A program made the position numbers and the translations under genes. Positions 26,197-34,475 of a DNA stretch of 64,000 nucleotides are shown one piece after another. The notes beneath the pieces are model-generated. The model was not told the DNA's origin. It saw nothing but the letters and a program-made list of their open reading frames with translations, and did no database searches. This DNA is from Clostridiales bacterium. GTDB lineage: Bacteria; Bacillota; Clostridia; Oscillospirales; Acutalibacteraceae. The stretch is taken from assembly GCA_018364155.1 (NCBI GenBank), contig JAGZMM010000001.1:372001-436000 (forward strand). The letters are read 5' to 3'. Each line of letters starts with the position of its first letter. Within the stretch, counting starts at the first letter, position 1.

Positions 26197-28653
26197 ATGG
26201 ATGAAAATAAATTCACTCCCACTGCGGAAGAAGCTTTGCAGCTGGCTCAGGAGGCTGCGGGCGAATTGGGTCACGGTTACATGGGTACAGAACACCTGTT
26301 ACTGGGCTTGATGCGTGAGGACGAGGGACTTGCTCATACGGTGTTGACAGAGGCCGGTCTGACGGATGATCTGCTCACGGAAATGATTCGCAAAACCGCC
26401 GGTTCCCGCCCTGCGGACAACAGCGGTTCTGCCCAGAACCTGAGTCCCAGAACGAAGCATGTACTGGAAATTGCCATGGAGGATGCCATTCGTGGCGGCT
26501 ATGCCTATATTGGTACAGAGCATCTGCTGGCTGGCATTCTTCGTGAGGGCAACAATATGGCAGTCCGTATTCTTCGGTCTGCCGGTGTGGACGCTCGCCA
26601 ACTGTATACAGCATTGATGAATAAACTCAGCGTTGCATCCCACGCTCAAAGCAGCGGCACCCCAGATGCCGGAGGCAGCGAGGGGAGCGGCAAGAATAAG
26701 ACCTTGTCGGAGTTTACCCACGATTTGACAGCTGACGCCAGAACAGGAAAATTGGATCCCGTCATCGGTCGTGATAAAGAGATTAAGCGGGTAATTCAGA
26801 TCCTGTCCCGCCGCAGTAAGAATAACCCATGTCTTATCGGTGAGCCCGGTGTCGGCAAGACGGCCATTGCCGAGGGACTGGCTCGGAAAATTGCCGAGGG
26901 TAAAGTGCCGGAAAAGCTGCTGGACAAAAAGCTGCTGTCTTTGGATCTTACCGGCATGGTAGCCGGTGCTAAGTACCGCGGCGAATTTGAAGACCGTATC
27001 AAGAAGGTAATGCAGGAGGCTAAAAAGGACGGTAACATCATCCTTTTCATCGACGAGCTGCACACCATTGTCGGCACAGGCTCCGCTGAGGGCGCCGTAG
27101 ACGCCGCCAATATTCTGAAGCCGGCTCTCAGCCGCGGCGAGATCCAGGTCGTCGGTGCAACAACTTTGAATGAATACCGCAAGTACATCGAAAAGGATGC
27201 CGCGCTGGAGCGTCGTTTCCAGCCGGTTACCGTAGGTGAGCCCAACCAGGAGGCTACACTGGAGATTTTGAAGGGCCTGCGGGAAAAGTATGAGCAGTAC
27301 CACGGTCTGCACATTACTAATGAAGCTCTGAAGGCTGCAGTGGAACTCTCTGCCCGATATATCAACGACAGATTCCTGCCGGACAAAGCCATCGATCTGA
27401 TGGACGAGGCTGCCAGCCGTGTACAGATGGAGGAAGAAGAACCTTCCGAAGAACTCACGAGCCTTGAAGAGAAGCTCAACGCTCTTGCTGCGGACAAGGA
27501 AGCCGCCATTGCGGCACAAGACTTTGAGAAGGCTGCCCAACTGCGGGATACTGAAAAGGACTATAAGAAACAGTTGGAGACCGAGCGCAATAAGCGCCGC
27601 AAGAGCAACAAAGAGCACCGGGATGTAACCGAAGAGGATATTGCCGCTGTTGTGTCCGACTGGACTGGCGTCCCTGTGACACGTCTTACCGAGGACGAAA
27701 GTCAGCGTCTGCTGCATATGGAAGATACACTCCACAAACGGGTCGTAGGTCAGGACGAGGCTGTAAAGGCTGTGGCTCGTTCCATCCGCCGCGGTCGTGT
27801 CGGCTTAAAAGATCCCAAACGCCCCATCGGCAGTTTCCTGTTCCTGGGCCCTACCGGTGTTGGCAAAACGGAACTGTGTAAATCTCTGGCAGAAGCCATG
27901 TTTGGCGACGAAAACGCCATGATCCGAATCGATATGTCCGAATATATGGAACGGCATACAGTGTCCCGTCTGGTCGGTTCGCCTCCCGGATATGTGGGTC
28001 ACGATGAAGGCGGTCAGCTGACGGAGAAGGTGCGCCGCAAGCCCTATTCCGTTGTGCTTTTCGATGAAATCGAAAAAGCGCACGAGGATGTGTGGAACAT
28101 TATGCTCCAGATTCTGGACGATGGCCGTATCACCGATTCTCAGGGCCGCACCGTTGACTTCAAGAACACCGTCATCGTCATGACCAGCAACATCGGTGCA
28201 AAGGCACTTACCGATGCCGGATCCAAGTTGGATTTTGAAACAGGCGACAAAAAGGCTGAGGCGGATGCCGACAAGGCATACGAGCAGGCCAAGGAAACCG
28301 TTCTGGAAGAGTTGCGCCGCACCTTCCGTCCCGAGTTCCTGAACCGTATCGACGACATCATCGTGTTCCGTGCTCTGACCGAGCAGGATATCGAAGAGGT
28401 GGCTCGTCGGATGCTCAAGACCGTGGCGGGCCGCATGGAGTCCATGGGTATCCATTTGGATGCAACCGAAGAAGCGGTGAAGGAGCTTGCCAGAGAAGGC
28501 TTTGACCCCAAATATGGCGCACGTCCATTGCGCCGAGCCATTCAGAATAAGGTGGAGGACGCCGTGGCTGAGAGAATGCTGGATGGCACTCTCAATACCG
28601 GCGATACCGCCAAACTGACGGTTGAGGATAATAAACTGGTCGTAACCAAGTGA
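26197..28653 (+). CDS. clpC: Clp ATPase, ClpC family unfoldase
   Basis: 818 residues. Two N-terminal Clp repeats (about 3-145; EALQLAQEAAGELGHGYMGT and MEDAIRGGYAYIGTEHLLAG) precede AAA+ module 1 (Walker A GEPGVGKTAIAEG, Walker B ILFIDELHTIVG). A UVR-containing middle domain (about 410-470; DFEKAAQLRDTEKDY) is followed by AAA+ module 2 (GPTGVGKTELCKS, VVLFDEIEKAH) and the D2-small domain (FDPKYGARPLRRAIQ). The ring unfolds substrates and, with ClpP, degrades them. RBS AGAGAGG. No clpP is in the cassette. It may work with chromosomal ClpP or as a disaggregase like ClpK/ClpG of other stress islands; a ClpP-docking loop could not be confirmed by eye. Confidence 0.95.
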   Translation: MDENKFTPTAEEALQLAQEAAGELGHGYMGTEHLLLGLMREDEGLAHTVLTEAGLTDDLLTEMIRKTAGSRPADNSGSAQNLSPRTKHVLEIAMEDAIRGGYAYIGTEHLLAGILREGNNMAVRILRSAGVDARQLYTALMNKLSVASHAQSSGTPDAGGSEGSGKNKTLSEFTHDLTADARTGKLDPVIGRDKEIKRVIQILSRRSKNNPCLIGEPGVGKTAIAEGLARKIAEGKVPEKLLDKKLLSLDLTGMVAGAKYRGEFEDRIKKVMQEAKKDGNIILFIDELHTIVGTGSAEGAVDAANILKPALSRGEIQVVGATTLNEYRKYIEKDAALERRFQPVTVGEPNQEATLEILKGLREKYEQYHGLHITNEALKAAVELSARYINDRFLPDKAIDLMDEAASRVQMEEEEPSEELTSLEEKLNALAADKEAAIAAQDFEKAAQLRDTEKDYKKQLETERNKRRKSNKEHRDVTEEDIAAVVSDWTGVPVTRLTEDESQRLLHMEDTLHKRVVGQDEAVKAVARSIRRGRVGLKDPKRPIGSFLFLGPTGVGKTELCKSLAEAMFGDENAMIRIDMSEYMERHTVSRLVGSPPGYVGHDEGGQLTEKVRRKPYSVVLFDEIEKAHEDVWNIMLQILDDGRITDSQGRTVDFKNTVIVMTSNIGAKALTDAGSKLDFETGDKKAEADADKAYEQAKETVLEELRRTFRPEFLNRIDDIIVFRALTEQDIEEVARRMLKTVAGRMESMGIHLDATEEAVKELAREGFDPKYGARPLRRAIQNKVEDAVAERMLDGTLNTGDTAKLTVEDNKLVVTK

Positions 28654-28654
28654 C

Positions 28655-28888
28655 ATTCCTCATGAAGGCTTTGAAGCTGCTATCAATGCGGTTGTTCGTG
28701 GAAAAGACATTACAGAACAGGATAAAGTAGATGATATAGCTTTAGCTATAGAGGATACTATTGCGAACTTGGAAAAGAAACCCGCAACGGGCACAACTGA
28801 AGATCCGTCCGAGCCGCTGACAGATACCTCTACACTGAGCGGGCGCTGCCCTGACCAGCACAGCTGCAAGAGAAAATACAGCAAATAA
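28655..28888 (+). pseudogene. C-terminal fragment of an unidentified protein
   Basis: Directly after clpC an open frame without a start reads IPHEGFEAAINAVVRGKDIT, then DDIALAIEDTIANLEKKP, and ends at TAA 28886-28888. It looks like the tail of a larger mobile-element protein cut off when the cargo inserted. I cannot name the parent family with confidence. Confidence 0.5.
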
Positions 28889-28892
28889 ATCC

Positions 28893-28945
28893 ATATATAA
28901 CCATGCGCCCTGTGGCTTCATTCCACAGGGCGCATGGTTATATAT
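28893..28945. repeat. 23-bp perfect inverted repeat
   Basis: ATATATAACCATGCGCCCTG-TGG pairs with its exact complement around a 7-base loop. It separates the cargo from the decayed mobility genes. It may be a terminator or an element end. Confidence 0.85.
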
Positions 28946-28946
28946 G

Positions 28947-28974
28947 CACCGCAGGAAGCCTGCGGTGTTGTTTT
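28947..28974 (+). terminator. Hairpin with T-run
   Basis: CACCGCAGG-AAG-CCTGCGGTG is followed by TTGTTTT. It works for rightward transcripts from the clpC side. Confidence 0.7.
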
Positions 28975-28985
28975 CAATGTGAAAG

Positions 28986-30101
28986 CTATGGTTCCATGTC
29001 GTGGGTTTTGCGTTTTGGCTTTGGTTTTTGACTTTTGCCCTCCGCCTGAAGCTGGCGCAGGCGTTTCAGTACGCTCTCCCGCCGTGGCGGCACTGCCTGT
29101 TCCTTTTCGGCGGGTTTTCCTTTTTCCCTGACCTTGCGTTCCCACTCGGCAAGCTCACGGGTTGTAGTTCTCTACCACGGCCTCCGCTTTGCGGTAGGTC
29201 GCTATGAACGCCCGTACATCGGGATAGCCGTCCTCTTTTAAGATTTCGGGCAGTGCTTCCAGCATGGCGGAGATTTTTCCTCCGTCCGCCGGATTTTTGC
29301 TTCCATCTCTTTCCGCTCCCTGCCTTTGAAGATGCCTTTTGTTTCGGCAAGCTGCGTTTTCAGCTTGGGGACTTCCTCCTGCAAGCTGCGGATTTCCCGT
29401 GCCCTGTCCTACACCTGTATCATCAGCTTCTGCATGGTGCCAAACTCTGCCATATCCAGATTAAGCACCGGCTTTGGCGGCAATGCTGTCTGGCGTATTA
29501 AATTCTGCAAAAATTCCTTCGCTTTGTTTACGATACTGCGGAACAGGCTGGGCAGCCAGCCCTTGCTTTTGATAGACTGGCTCGTTTTTTCGTGTTCTCT
29601 GTCCGTTTGATTTCTAAAATCCTCGCTTCCTCTATCCCCGATAAGAGCGCCATATCCGCCGTCCTGTTCCATTCCTGCCTTGCGGCGTTATCCGCTTCGA
29701 TCTCGGCGGCTTTGGGATTATTCTTGCCGATCTTCTTGGTCGGCAAGTAGATACTGTCGGGATTGAACACCCGTAAATGCTGCTCAGGATCGGCGATATG
29801 CCGGTTGATAAGGGCGGTGTAGTTTCTCTTGACTTCCTCCAAAAACGGCTCGCTTTTGAAACGCCCGTCCTTTACCGTGAAGCAGGGCGATAATCAGTTC
29901 CCTTGCTTCAATACACTTCCCCTCTGCTCCGCTTCTCTTAAACTCCTGCTGGCTTTCCCTTGCGAGACTGCTCCAAAAGGAATGGTCTGCAGTGTGGTAA
30001 ACCGCATAGAGGTTTTCCTGTTTGGCGTGGCTTGTGATATACGATATTCTTCCCCTGACATTGGACAGCTTTGACATCTGGATAAAGCTGTGGCGTGTCA
30101 T
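28986..30101 (-). pseudogene. Relaxase/mobilisation protein, multiply frameshifted
   Basis: The N-terminal part begins at 30101 with MTRHSFIQMSKLSNVRGRIS and ITSHAKQENLYAVYHTADHS, the start of a clostridial MobA/MobL-like relaxase. Later pieces lie in alternating frames: NRHIADPEQHLRVFNPD near 29750, KAKEFLQNLIRQTALPPKP near 29480, and ESVLKRLRQLQAEGKSQ near 29050. At least three frameshifts and a stop near 29410 are present. The final stop is TAG at 28988-28986. It is not functional. Confidence 0.82.
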
Positions 30102-30223
30102 AAATCATCTCCGTTTCCGTTTGATAAAATGCCTACCTCTTTTGCAACCGGCTCGCCGGCTGCGGCTGTTCCGACGGCGGGTGCTGACGGGACAGCCGAT
30201 GAAAATTGCGGTAGCAACTTTCT

Positions 30224-30309
30224 CTGTATCACAGCAGCGGCAGCCCTGCAAGCTGTGATACAGGCTCCCCGTAGGGGCGAAATACCCGGAGTACAAACCG
30301 CAGGTTTGT
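30224..30309. other. Candidate relic origin of transfer
   Basis: Upstream of the relaxase start are a 12-bp inverted repeat (CTGTATCACAGC, 30224-30235, with GCTGTGATACAG, 30252-30263), a CCCC-GTA-GGGG pair, and ACAAACC-GCA-GGTTTGT (30293-30309). Stacked inverted repeats next to a relaxase gene are the usual form of oriT. A nick site cannot be placed. Confidence 0.5.
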
Positions 30310-30357
30310 GCGAGGGGTGTCTTTCGCTCTCAAACGCCGAGGGCTCCCCGAAAGGGG

Positions 30358-30574
30358 TTACTCCGCCTTTCGGACATCATCGGGCTTCAGAAGATTTCTC
30401 TCCTGATTGACGGTCATAAACCGTTCCAGCGTGTCCCTGCGGATAATGGTCTTGCACCCGACCTTTCAGCATGGGCAGTTTGCCCCAGTCCACCAGCTTC
30501 CGCATGGTATTCCTGCCGATCCCCGTACATTCTGCCGCTTCCTCTATGGTAAATCCCATTTTGACTATGTTCAT
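30358..30574 (-). pseudogene. Excisionase/helix-turn-helix protein, frameshifted
   Basis: MNIVKMGFTIEEAAECTGIG then NTMRKLVDWGKLPMLK is a MerR-like excisionase DNA-binding fold. One extra G near 30465 shifts the frame. The correct continuation, GCKTIIRRDTLERFMTVNQE, is in the next frame and ends at TAA 30360-30358. A shortened product of the first frame could still form. Confidence 0.78.
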
Positions 30575-30704
30575 TCGTTCTACCTCCTTCTTGAAACACT
30601 TATTTTGCAACTTCTACATTGTTATTATACTTATTTTGATATTTCTTGTCAACTTATTTTAGACATATTCAACAAATTTTTACAAATAAATATGCAAAAT
30701 AGGG

Positions 30705-30733
30705 TTACAAATTCAATCTGTTTGTGCTATGAT
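30705..30733 (+). promoter_or_regulatory. Promoter of XRE regulator gene
   Basis: TTACAA, 17 bases, TATGAT. Confidence 0.75.
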
Positions 30734-30757
30734 AATACTCGTTAGGAGGTGAAAGCC

Positions 30758-31423
30758 TTGAATGACAGGAAAATGCTTACCGCAAAAGAGGTAGGGCTGC
30801 GGATCAAGGAACGGAGAAATGAACTGAAAATCTCCATGCCCGAACTCGGCAGGCGGGTGGGCGTGAACAAGTCCACCATTCAGCGGTATGAAACAGACGG
30901 GGTAAATCCCACAAGAAGCATGGTCATCAACGGGCTTGCGGAAGCGCTGCTGACCACTCCCGAATGGCTGACCGGCCTTTCGGAAGAAAAAGAGTATTCC
31001 GTCCCAACGCTCTGTGAAAACGAACTGACGGAGCATATCAGGAAGTATCTGGATACGGTCATTTCCGCCGTCAAAGGGGACGGACATCAGCAGCTTATGA
31101 CGACATTTCTCGGAAAGCTGATCGACCTCTACACAATCCTGACCCGCTATTTCGCAGACGCCATGGCAGAGGTTGACCGTGTGGCGGAGGACGAAGGCTT
31201 GAAGCAATCGCTCAGGCGGTATGCTATCGAGTCGGGAGCGATTACCGAACGGGTATACCGCAAGGAAATAGAACAGCCTATCGAAGATATGAAGCGATTT
31301 CTTGACGGGATTTTACATATCTACGATGAGGGACGCACAAAGGTATCCATGGGCGACCTCTTCGGGATAGTGGCGGAAGCCGAAGCACGGCTGTCCGAAA
31401 AAGAAAATTCCGTGGCACCTTGA
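30758..31423 (+). CDS. XRE-family regulator of the mobile element
   Basis: 221 residues. The N-terminal lambda-repressor-like helix-turn-helix (LRIKERRNELKISMPELGRR to NKSTIQRYETDGVNP) is followed by a long helical C-terminal domain of unknown function. TTG at 30758 is preferred because AGGAGG lies 8 bases upstream; the GTG at 30749 overlaps that site. It has its own promoter and is intact. Such genes stand between excisionase and integrase in clostridial transposons and usually repress the mobility genes. Here the genes it would control are broken. Confidence 0.82.
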   Translation: MNDRKMLTAKEVGLRIKERRNELKISMPELGRRVGVNKSTIQRYETDGVNPTRSMVINGLAEALLTTPEWLTGLSEEKEYSVPTLCENELTEHIRKYLDTVISAVKGDGHQQLMTTFLGKLIDLYTILTRYFADAMAEVDRVAEDEGLKQSLRRYAIESGAITERVYRKEIEQPIEDMKRFLDGILHIYDEGRTKVSMGDLFGIVAEAEARLSEKENSVAP

Positions 31424-31531
31424 CAAAAAAACAGGCCGGTTGAAACCAACCGGCGGAAGTGACACCATTCCTTTACGCACACCATATGTCACAGTCCCGA
31501 TTGCCACGGATAGGAAGGAGAATTTTTATCT

Positions 31532-32683
31532 ATGGCAAAAGGTTCTGTAAGGAAAAAAGGCAAAAAGTGGTATTACCGCTTTTATATCGAAGATGAAAGC
31601 GGCAGGCAGGTACAGAAGGAGTTTGCGGGCACGGAGAGCAAGAGCGAAACGGAAGCCCTGCTCTGCAAGGCGATGGAAGATTACGAAGCCAAAAGGTTTG
31701 TAGGCAAGGCGGAAAACATTACCGTAGGCGAAATGCTGGATCTGTGGATTGAGGAAGATTTGAAGCCCAGCAGCCTGAGCAACGGGACGGTCATGGCGTA
31801 CACGGCGGCGGTCAAAAAAATCAAGAAATACCCGGGCTGAAAACCGTCACAGCCGACCATTTGCAGGCGCTCATTGACTTTATGAGCTACGGTGGCACAA
31901 ACCCGGACGGGACGACCCCTCCCCCTATGAAGCAAGGGATATATGCTCCAGTTCTCTGCGGTGCTGCAAGGGGCGCTCCGCTTTGCGGTGTTCTCGAAGC
32001 GGCTGATTACCTTCAAGCCGATGCAGTATGTACGGCTGCGGGGGCAGAAAGAGGAAGCGGACATCTTCTGCGGGGAGGAAGCCGAGGCGGTTTCCCGTCC
32101 GACCATAACCCACGGGCAATACCTGAAGCTGACCGGCTATCTGAAAGACAGGAAAAAACCTTCGCTGCTGCCCGTACAGATCGCCTACTACACAGGGCTT
32201 CGCATTGGCGAGGTCTGCGGTTTAACCTGGCAGGACATCAATCTGGACGAGCAGTACCTGATGGTACGCCGCAGTATGCGCTACAACGGCACAAGGCACA
32301 AAACCGAGATAGGGACGACAAAGCACTGACCGAGACGGCGAAGGTGGAGCAGCACAAAAACCGTTTCCAGTACGGGGAGCTTTACCACCTGAACTACTAT
32401 ACCGCAGTAAAGGAAAAAGGCCGCAGTTACTACGAGGTTTACAGCCTGCCGAGGACGGCGGAAGTCCCTGAAGGATACAAAGAATTATCCTTTGTCTGCG
32501 TCAGGCCGGGACGGGATGTTTGAAAGCGCAGGGGCAGTCAGTCAGGTATGCCAAAAGGCAAGGAAACAGGTCGATGGACTGGAAGATTCCCACTTCCATA
32601 TGCTGCGGCACATCTACACGAGCAACCTTGGGAAGACGAAATGCCTTGTAATCTCAATGGTTTTAGGAATTTTGAGTTTTTAA
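31532..32683 (+). pseudogene. Tyrosine integrase, decayed and truncated
   Basis: The start MAKGSVRKKGKKWYYRFYIE is a Tn916-type arm-binding domain. A stop-causing shift lies near 31840. The central catalytic part is in another frame (IAYYTGLRIGEVCGLTWQDI, with the first catalytic Arg), and the HxxR box (HFHMLRHIYTSNL) is in a third. The sequence then diverges before the tyrosine nucleophile. From about 32690 to 32800 only scraps resembling an integrase C-terminus remain, with several stops. RBS AAGGAG precedes the ATG. Confidence 0.85.
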
Positions 32684-32803
32684 TTACAATTTACACACGC
32701 AATTCAAATTGAAAGTTGACATGGCAAGTAAAATCTCAGAACGTTTGGCGTAGTTGTTGGATGTTTGTTAGATGTACGGGTCATAATCAAAGTTGTATCA
32801 ATG

Positions 32804-32847
32804 AAAAAAGCCACCCCATTAGCCAAAAAATGGCTTGTAGAGTAGCT
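32804..32847 (-). terminator. tRNA-Leu terminator
   Basis: On the minus strand AGCTACTC...AAGCC pairs with GGCT...GGGTGGCT (several G-U pairs, two mismatches), followed by six T. It lies just after the tRNA 3' end. Confidence 0.75.
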
Positions 32848-32853
32848 TTTTCA

Positions 32854-32940
32854 TGGTGCGGATAACAGGACTTGAACCTGCATGAGCTTGCGCTCATTAG
32901 AACCTGAATCTAACGCGTCTGCCAATTCCGCCATATCCGC
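32854..32940 (-). tRNA. tRNA-Leu (anticodon CAG), CCA encoded
   Basis: Acceptor stem GCGGATA/TATCCGC, long variable arm (GAGCGCAAGCTC), TTCAAGTCC T-loop and encoded CCA. The anticodon loop TTCAGGT between TTAGA and TCTAA gives CAG. It decodes CUG. It is near the right end of the decayed element, but no copy of its 3' end was found at the left, so it is not shown to be the attachment site. Confidence 0.96.
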
Positions 32941-32976
32941 TTATTTATTTTTCCTCGGAATTTCGAGTGCCTGATT

Positions 32977-33005
32977 ATTATATCGTAACCGCATATGCTT
33001 GTCAA
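32977..33005 (-). promoter_or_regulatory. tRNA-Leu promoter
   Basis: Minus-strand TTGACA, 17 bases, TATAAT: consensus at every base. Confidence 0.9.
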
Positions 33006-33034
33006 CCCCTAATTCGAAAAAATTATCCAGTTTT

Positions 33035-34273
33035 TTATCTTAGAATTCCTTCTCTCTGCAATGCAGACGGCGTAGGACTGCAATCGTTCCTGCCTAGAAG
33101 GGAGGCACGCACCAAAGCACCTCTTCCATATCTTGCGCGCAGACGGTCGGCGTCGCTTGCAAGCCGCTCGAGTCGTTCTTCCCGGGCGGTTTCCTGAAAA
33201 AAAGAAAGCTGCCAGACGGCGCCATCCCTCACCAGATCGTAACCACGCACTCCAACTGAGCGTACGGTTCGCCCTTTTCCCCAGCGCCAGCGTTGGGAAA
33301 AGAGCTGCATAGCCGCCTGGGCCAGCTTCAGCGCGTTGCGGGTAGGAGCCATAAGCTTTGCCTGATGTCCTACCGTTGTCAGCATATCGTCCCGGATGTC
33401 TACGGCGACAGCACTGGCCAACAATCCCTGCTCTCGCAGGCGGCGGGAAACGCTCTCGCAAAGGAGCAGAAACATAGAAAAAACCGCCTGGTCGTCAGCC
33501 AGGTCCGCGCCTTCGGTCATAGAGTTGCCCACTGATTTGACCGGCTCTCCCTCTCCTTCCCTTCGCACCGGCGATGTATCCCGCCCGTTGGCCATCTGCC
33601 AGAGTTGGCCGCCGCACTTGCCTAGCAACCTCTTTAAGGTGTCGGGAGAAGCGCTCGCCAGCTCCCCTAAAGTAAAGATCCCGGCGCCGGCCAGCCGCTT
33701 GGCGGTGGCAGGACCAATCCCGATCATCTGCGAACAGGAAAGCGGCCAAATCTTCTCTTTGAAATCTGCCTTTTCAATCACCGTCAGACCGTCCGGCTTC
33801 TTTAAATCGCTGCCGAGCTTAGCAAACGGCTTATTGAAACTGACCCCCACCGAAATGGTCAGCCCTGTCTCCTCGCGCACCTGCCGGCGCAGCTTTTCCC
33901 CGATTTCCTTCCCTGTGCCAAACAAACGGCGGCTGCCGGTCACGTCCAGCCAGGCTTCGTCCATTCCAAAAGGCTCCACCTGGTCGGTATACGCCCTGTA
34001 AATGCCCCGCACCAGCCTGGAAAAGTAGACATACCGTTCATAATGCGGCTCACATATGATAAGGTGGGGACATTGGCGTTTGGCCTGCCACACCGTCTGC
34101 GCGGTTTTGATGCCGTATTTCTTCGCTTCCTCGCTTTTTGCCAGCACAATGCCATGCCGGTTCTCCACGCTGCCGCAGACCGCCACCGCCTTGCCCTGCA
34201 GTTCGGGATAATCCAGGCTTTCTACCGAATAGAAGAAATTATTCAAATCGCAATGCAAAATGGCCCGTTCCAA
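33035..34273 (-). CDS. dinB: Y-family DNA polymerase (Pol IV / DinB-like)
   Basis: 412 residues. Catalytic carboxylates are in ILHCDLNNFFYSVE (Asp 8) and FGMDEAWLDVTG (Asp-Glu). The thumb helix-hairpin-helix is GIGPATAKRLAGAGI, and a C-terminal little-finger domain follows. It copies past damaged bases at low fidelity. No standard beta-clamp motif could be confirmed at the tail. Two SOS-box-like sites lie just upstream, so it is probably induced by DNA damage. Start ATG 34273 gives the normal MERAILHCD N-terminus. It is separated from the tRNA by about 95 bp. Confidence 0.93.
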   Translation of the reverse strand: MERAILHCDLNNFFYSVESLDYPELQGKAVAVCGSVENRHGIVLAKSEEAKKYGIKTAQTVWQAKRQCPHLIICEPHYERYVYFSRLVRGIYRAYTDQVEPFGMDEAWLDVTGSRRLFGTGKEIGEKLRRQVREETGLTISVGVSFNKPFAKLGSDLKKPDGLTVIEKADFKEKIWPLSCSQMIGIGPATAKRLAGAGIFTLGELASASPDTLKRLLGKCGGQLWQMANGRDTSPVRREGEGEPVKSVGNSMTEGADLADDQAVFSMFLLLCESVSRRLREQGLLASAVAVDIRDDMLTTVGHQAKLMAPTRNALKLAQAAMQLFSQRWRWGKGRTVRSVGVRGYDLVRDGAVWQLSFFQETAREERLERLASDADRLRARYGRGALVRASLLGRNDCSPTPSALQREGILR

Positions 34274-34292
34274 CGAAATTCGCCTCTTTATC

Positions 34293-34335
34293 GAACATAT
34301 ATTCTTATTGTTATTTTAATATAGAACATATGTTT
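34293..34335 (-). promoter_or_regulatory. Two SOS (LexA) boxes upstream of dinB
   Basis: GAAC-ATAT-GTTT (34324-34335) and GAAC-ATAT-ATTC (34293-34304) match the Gram-positive GAAC-N4-GTTC LexA site with one mismatch each. They lie 20-62 bases before the start codon. Confidence 0.75.
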
Positions 34336-34428
34336 TGTAAAGTGAAAACAATTCCCATTTTGCAGCCTGCGGTCTCTTCATATAACGGTTTTCCCGGGAA
34401 ATACGGAGCGCAACAAATGGTTTTCGCA

Positions 34429-34463
34429 AAAAAAAACGCCGGCGATTCCTTTTAACGCCGGCG
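34429..34463 (-). terminator. rarA terminator
   Basis: CGCCGGCG repeats as a self-complementary pair around an 11-base loop. An eight-T run follows on the minus strand and six T on the plus side. Confidence 0.85.
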
Positions 34464-34475
34464 CTTTTTTACCGC

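Larger units (their letters stand above)
20874..32683. mobile_element. Remnant integrative element carrying a proteostasis/stress cargo
   Basis: Broken tnpV at the left, a broken relaxase, excisionase and tyrosine integrase at the right, and an intact XRE regulator are hallmarks of a clostridial conjugative or mobilisable transposon. Between them, 21.7-28.7 kb holds a regulator, HdeD-like, Hsp20, hydrolase, McsA-like and ClpC genes that are nearly all intact. The mobility genes have frameshifts and stops while the cargo does not, so cargo has been kept by selection after loss of transfer. Exact ends are not defined. Confidence 0.75.

Noticed and set aside
25652..28653. Standard ctsR-mcsA-mcsB-clpC operon
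   Set aside because: No ctsR or mcsB frame and no CtsR heptad repeat was found near the promoter.
32854..32940. tRNA-Leu 3' end as integration site of the mobile element
   Set aside because: No direct repeat of the tRNA end was found near 20.6-20.9 kb, and Tn916-like integrases do not need tRNA targets.
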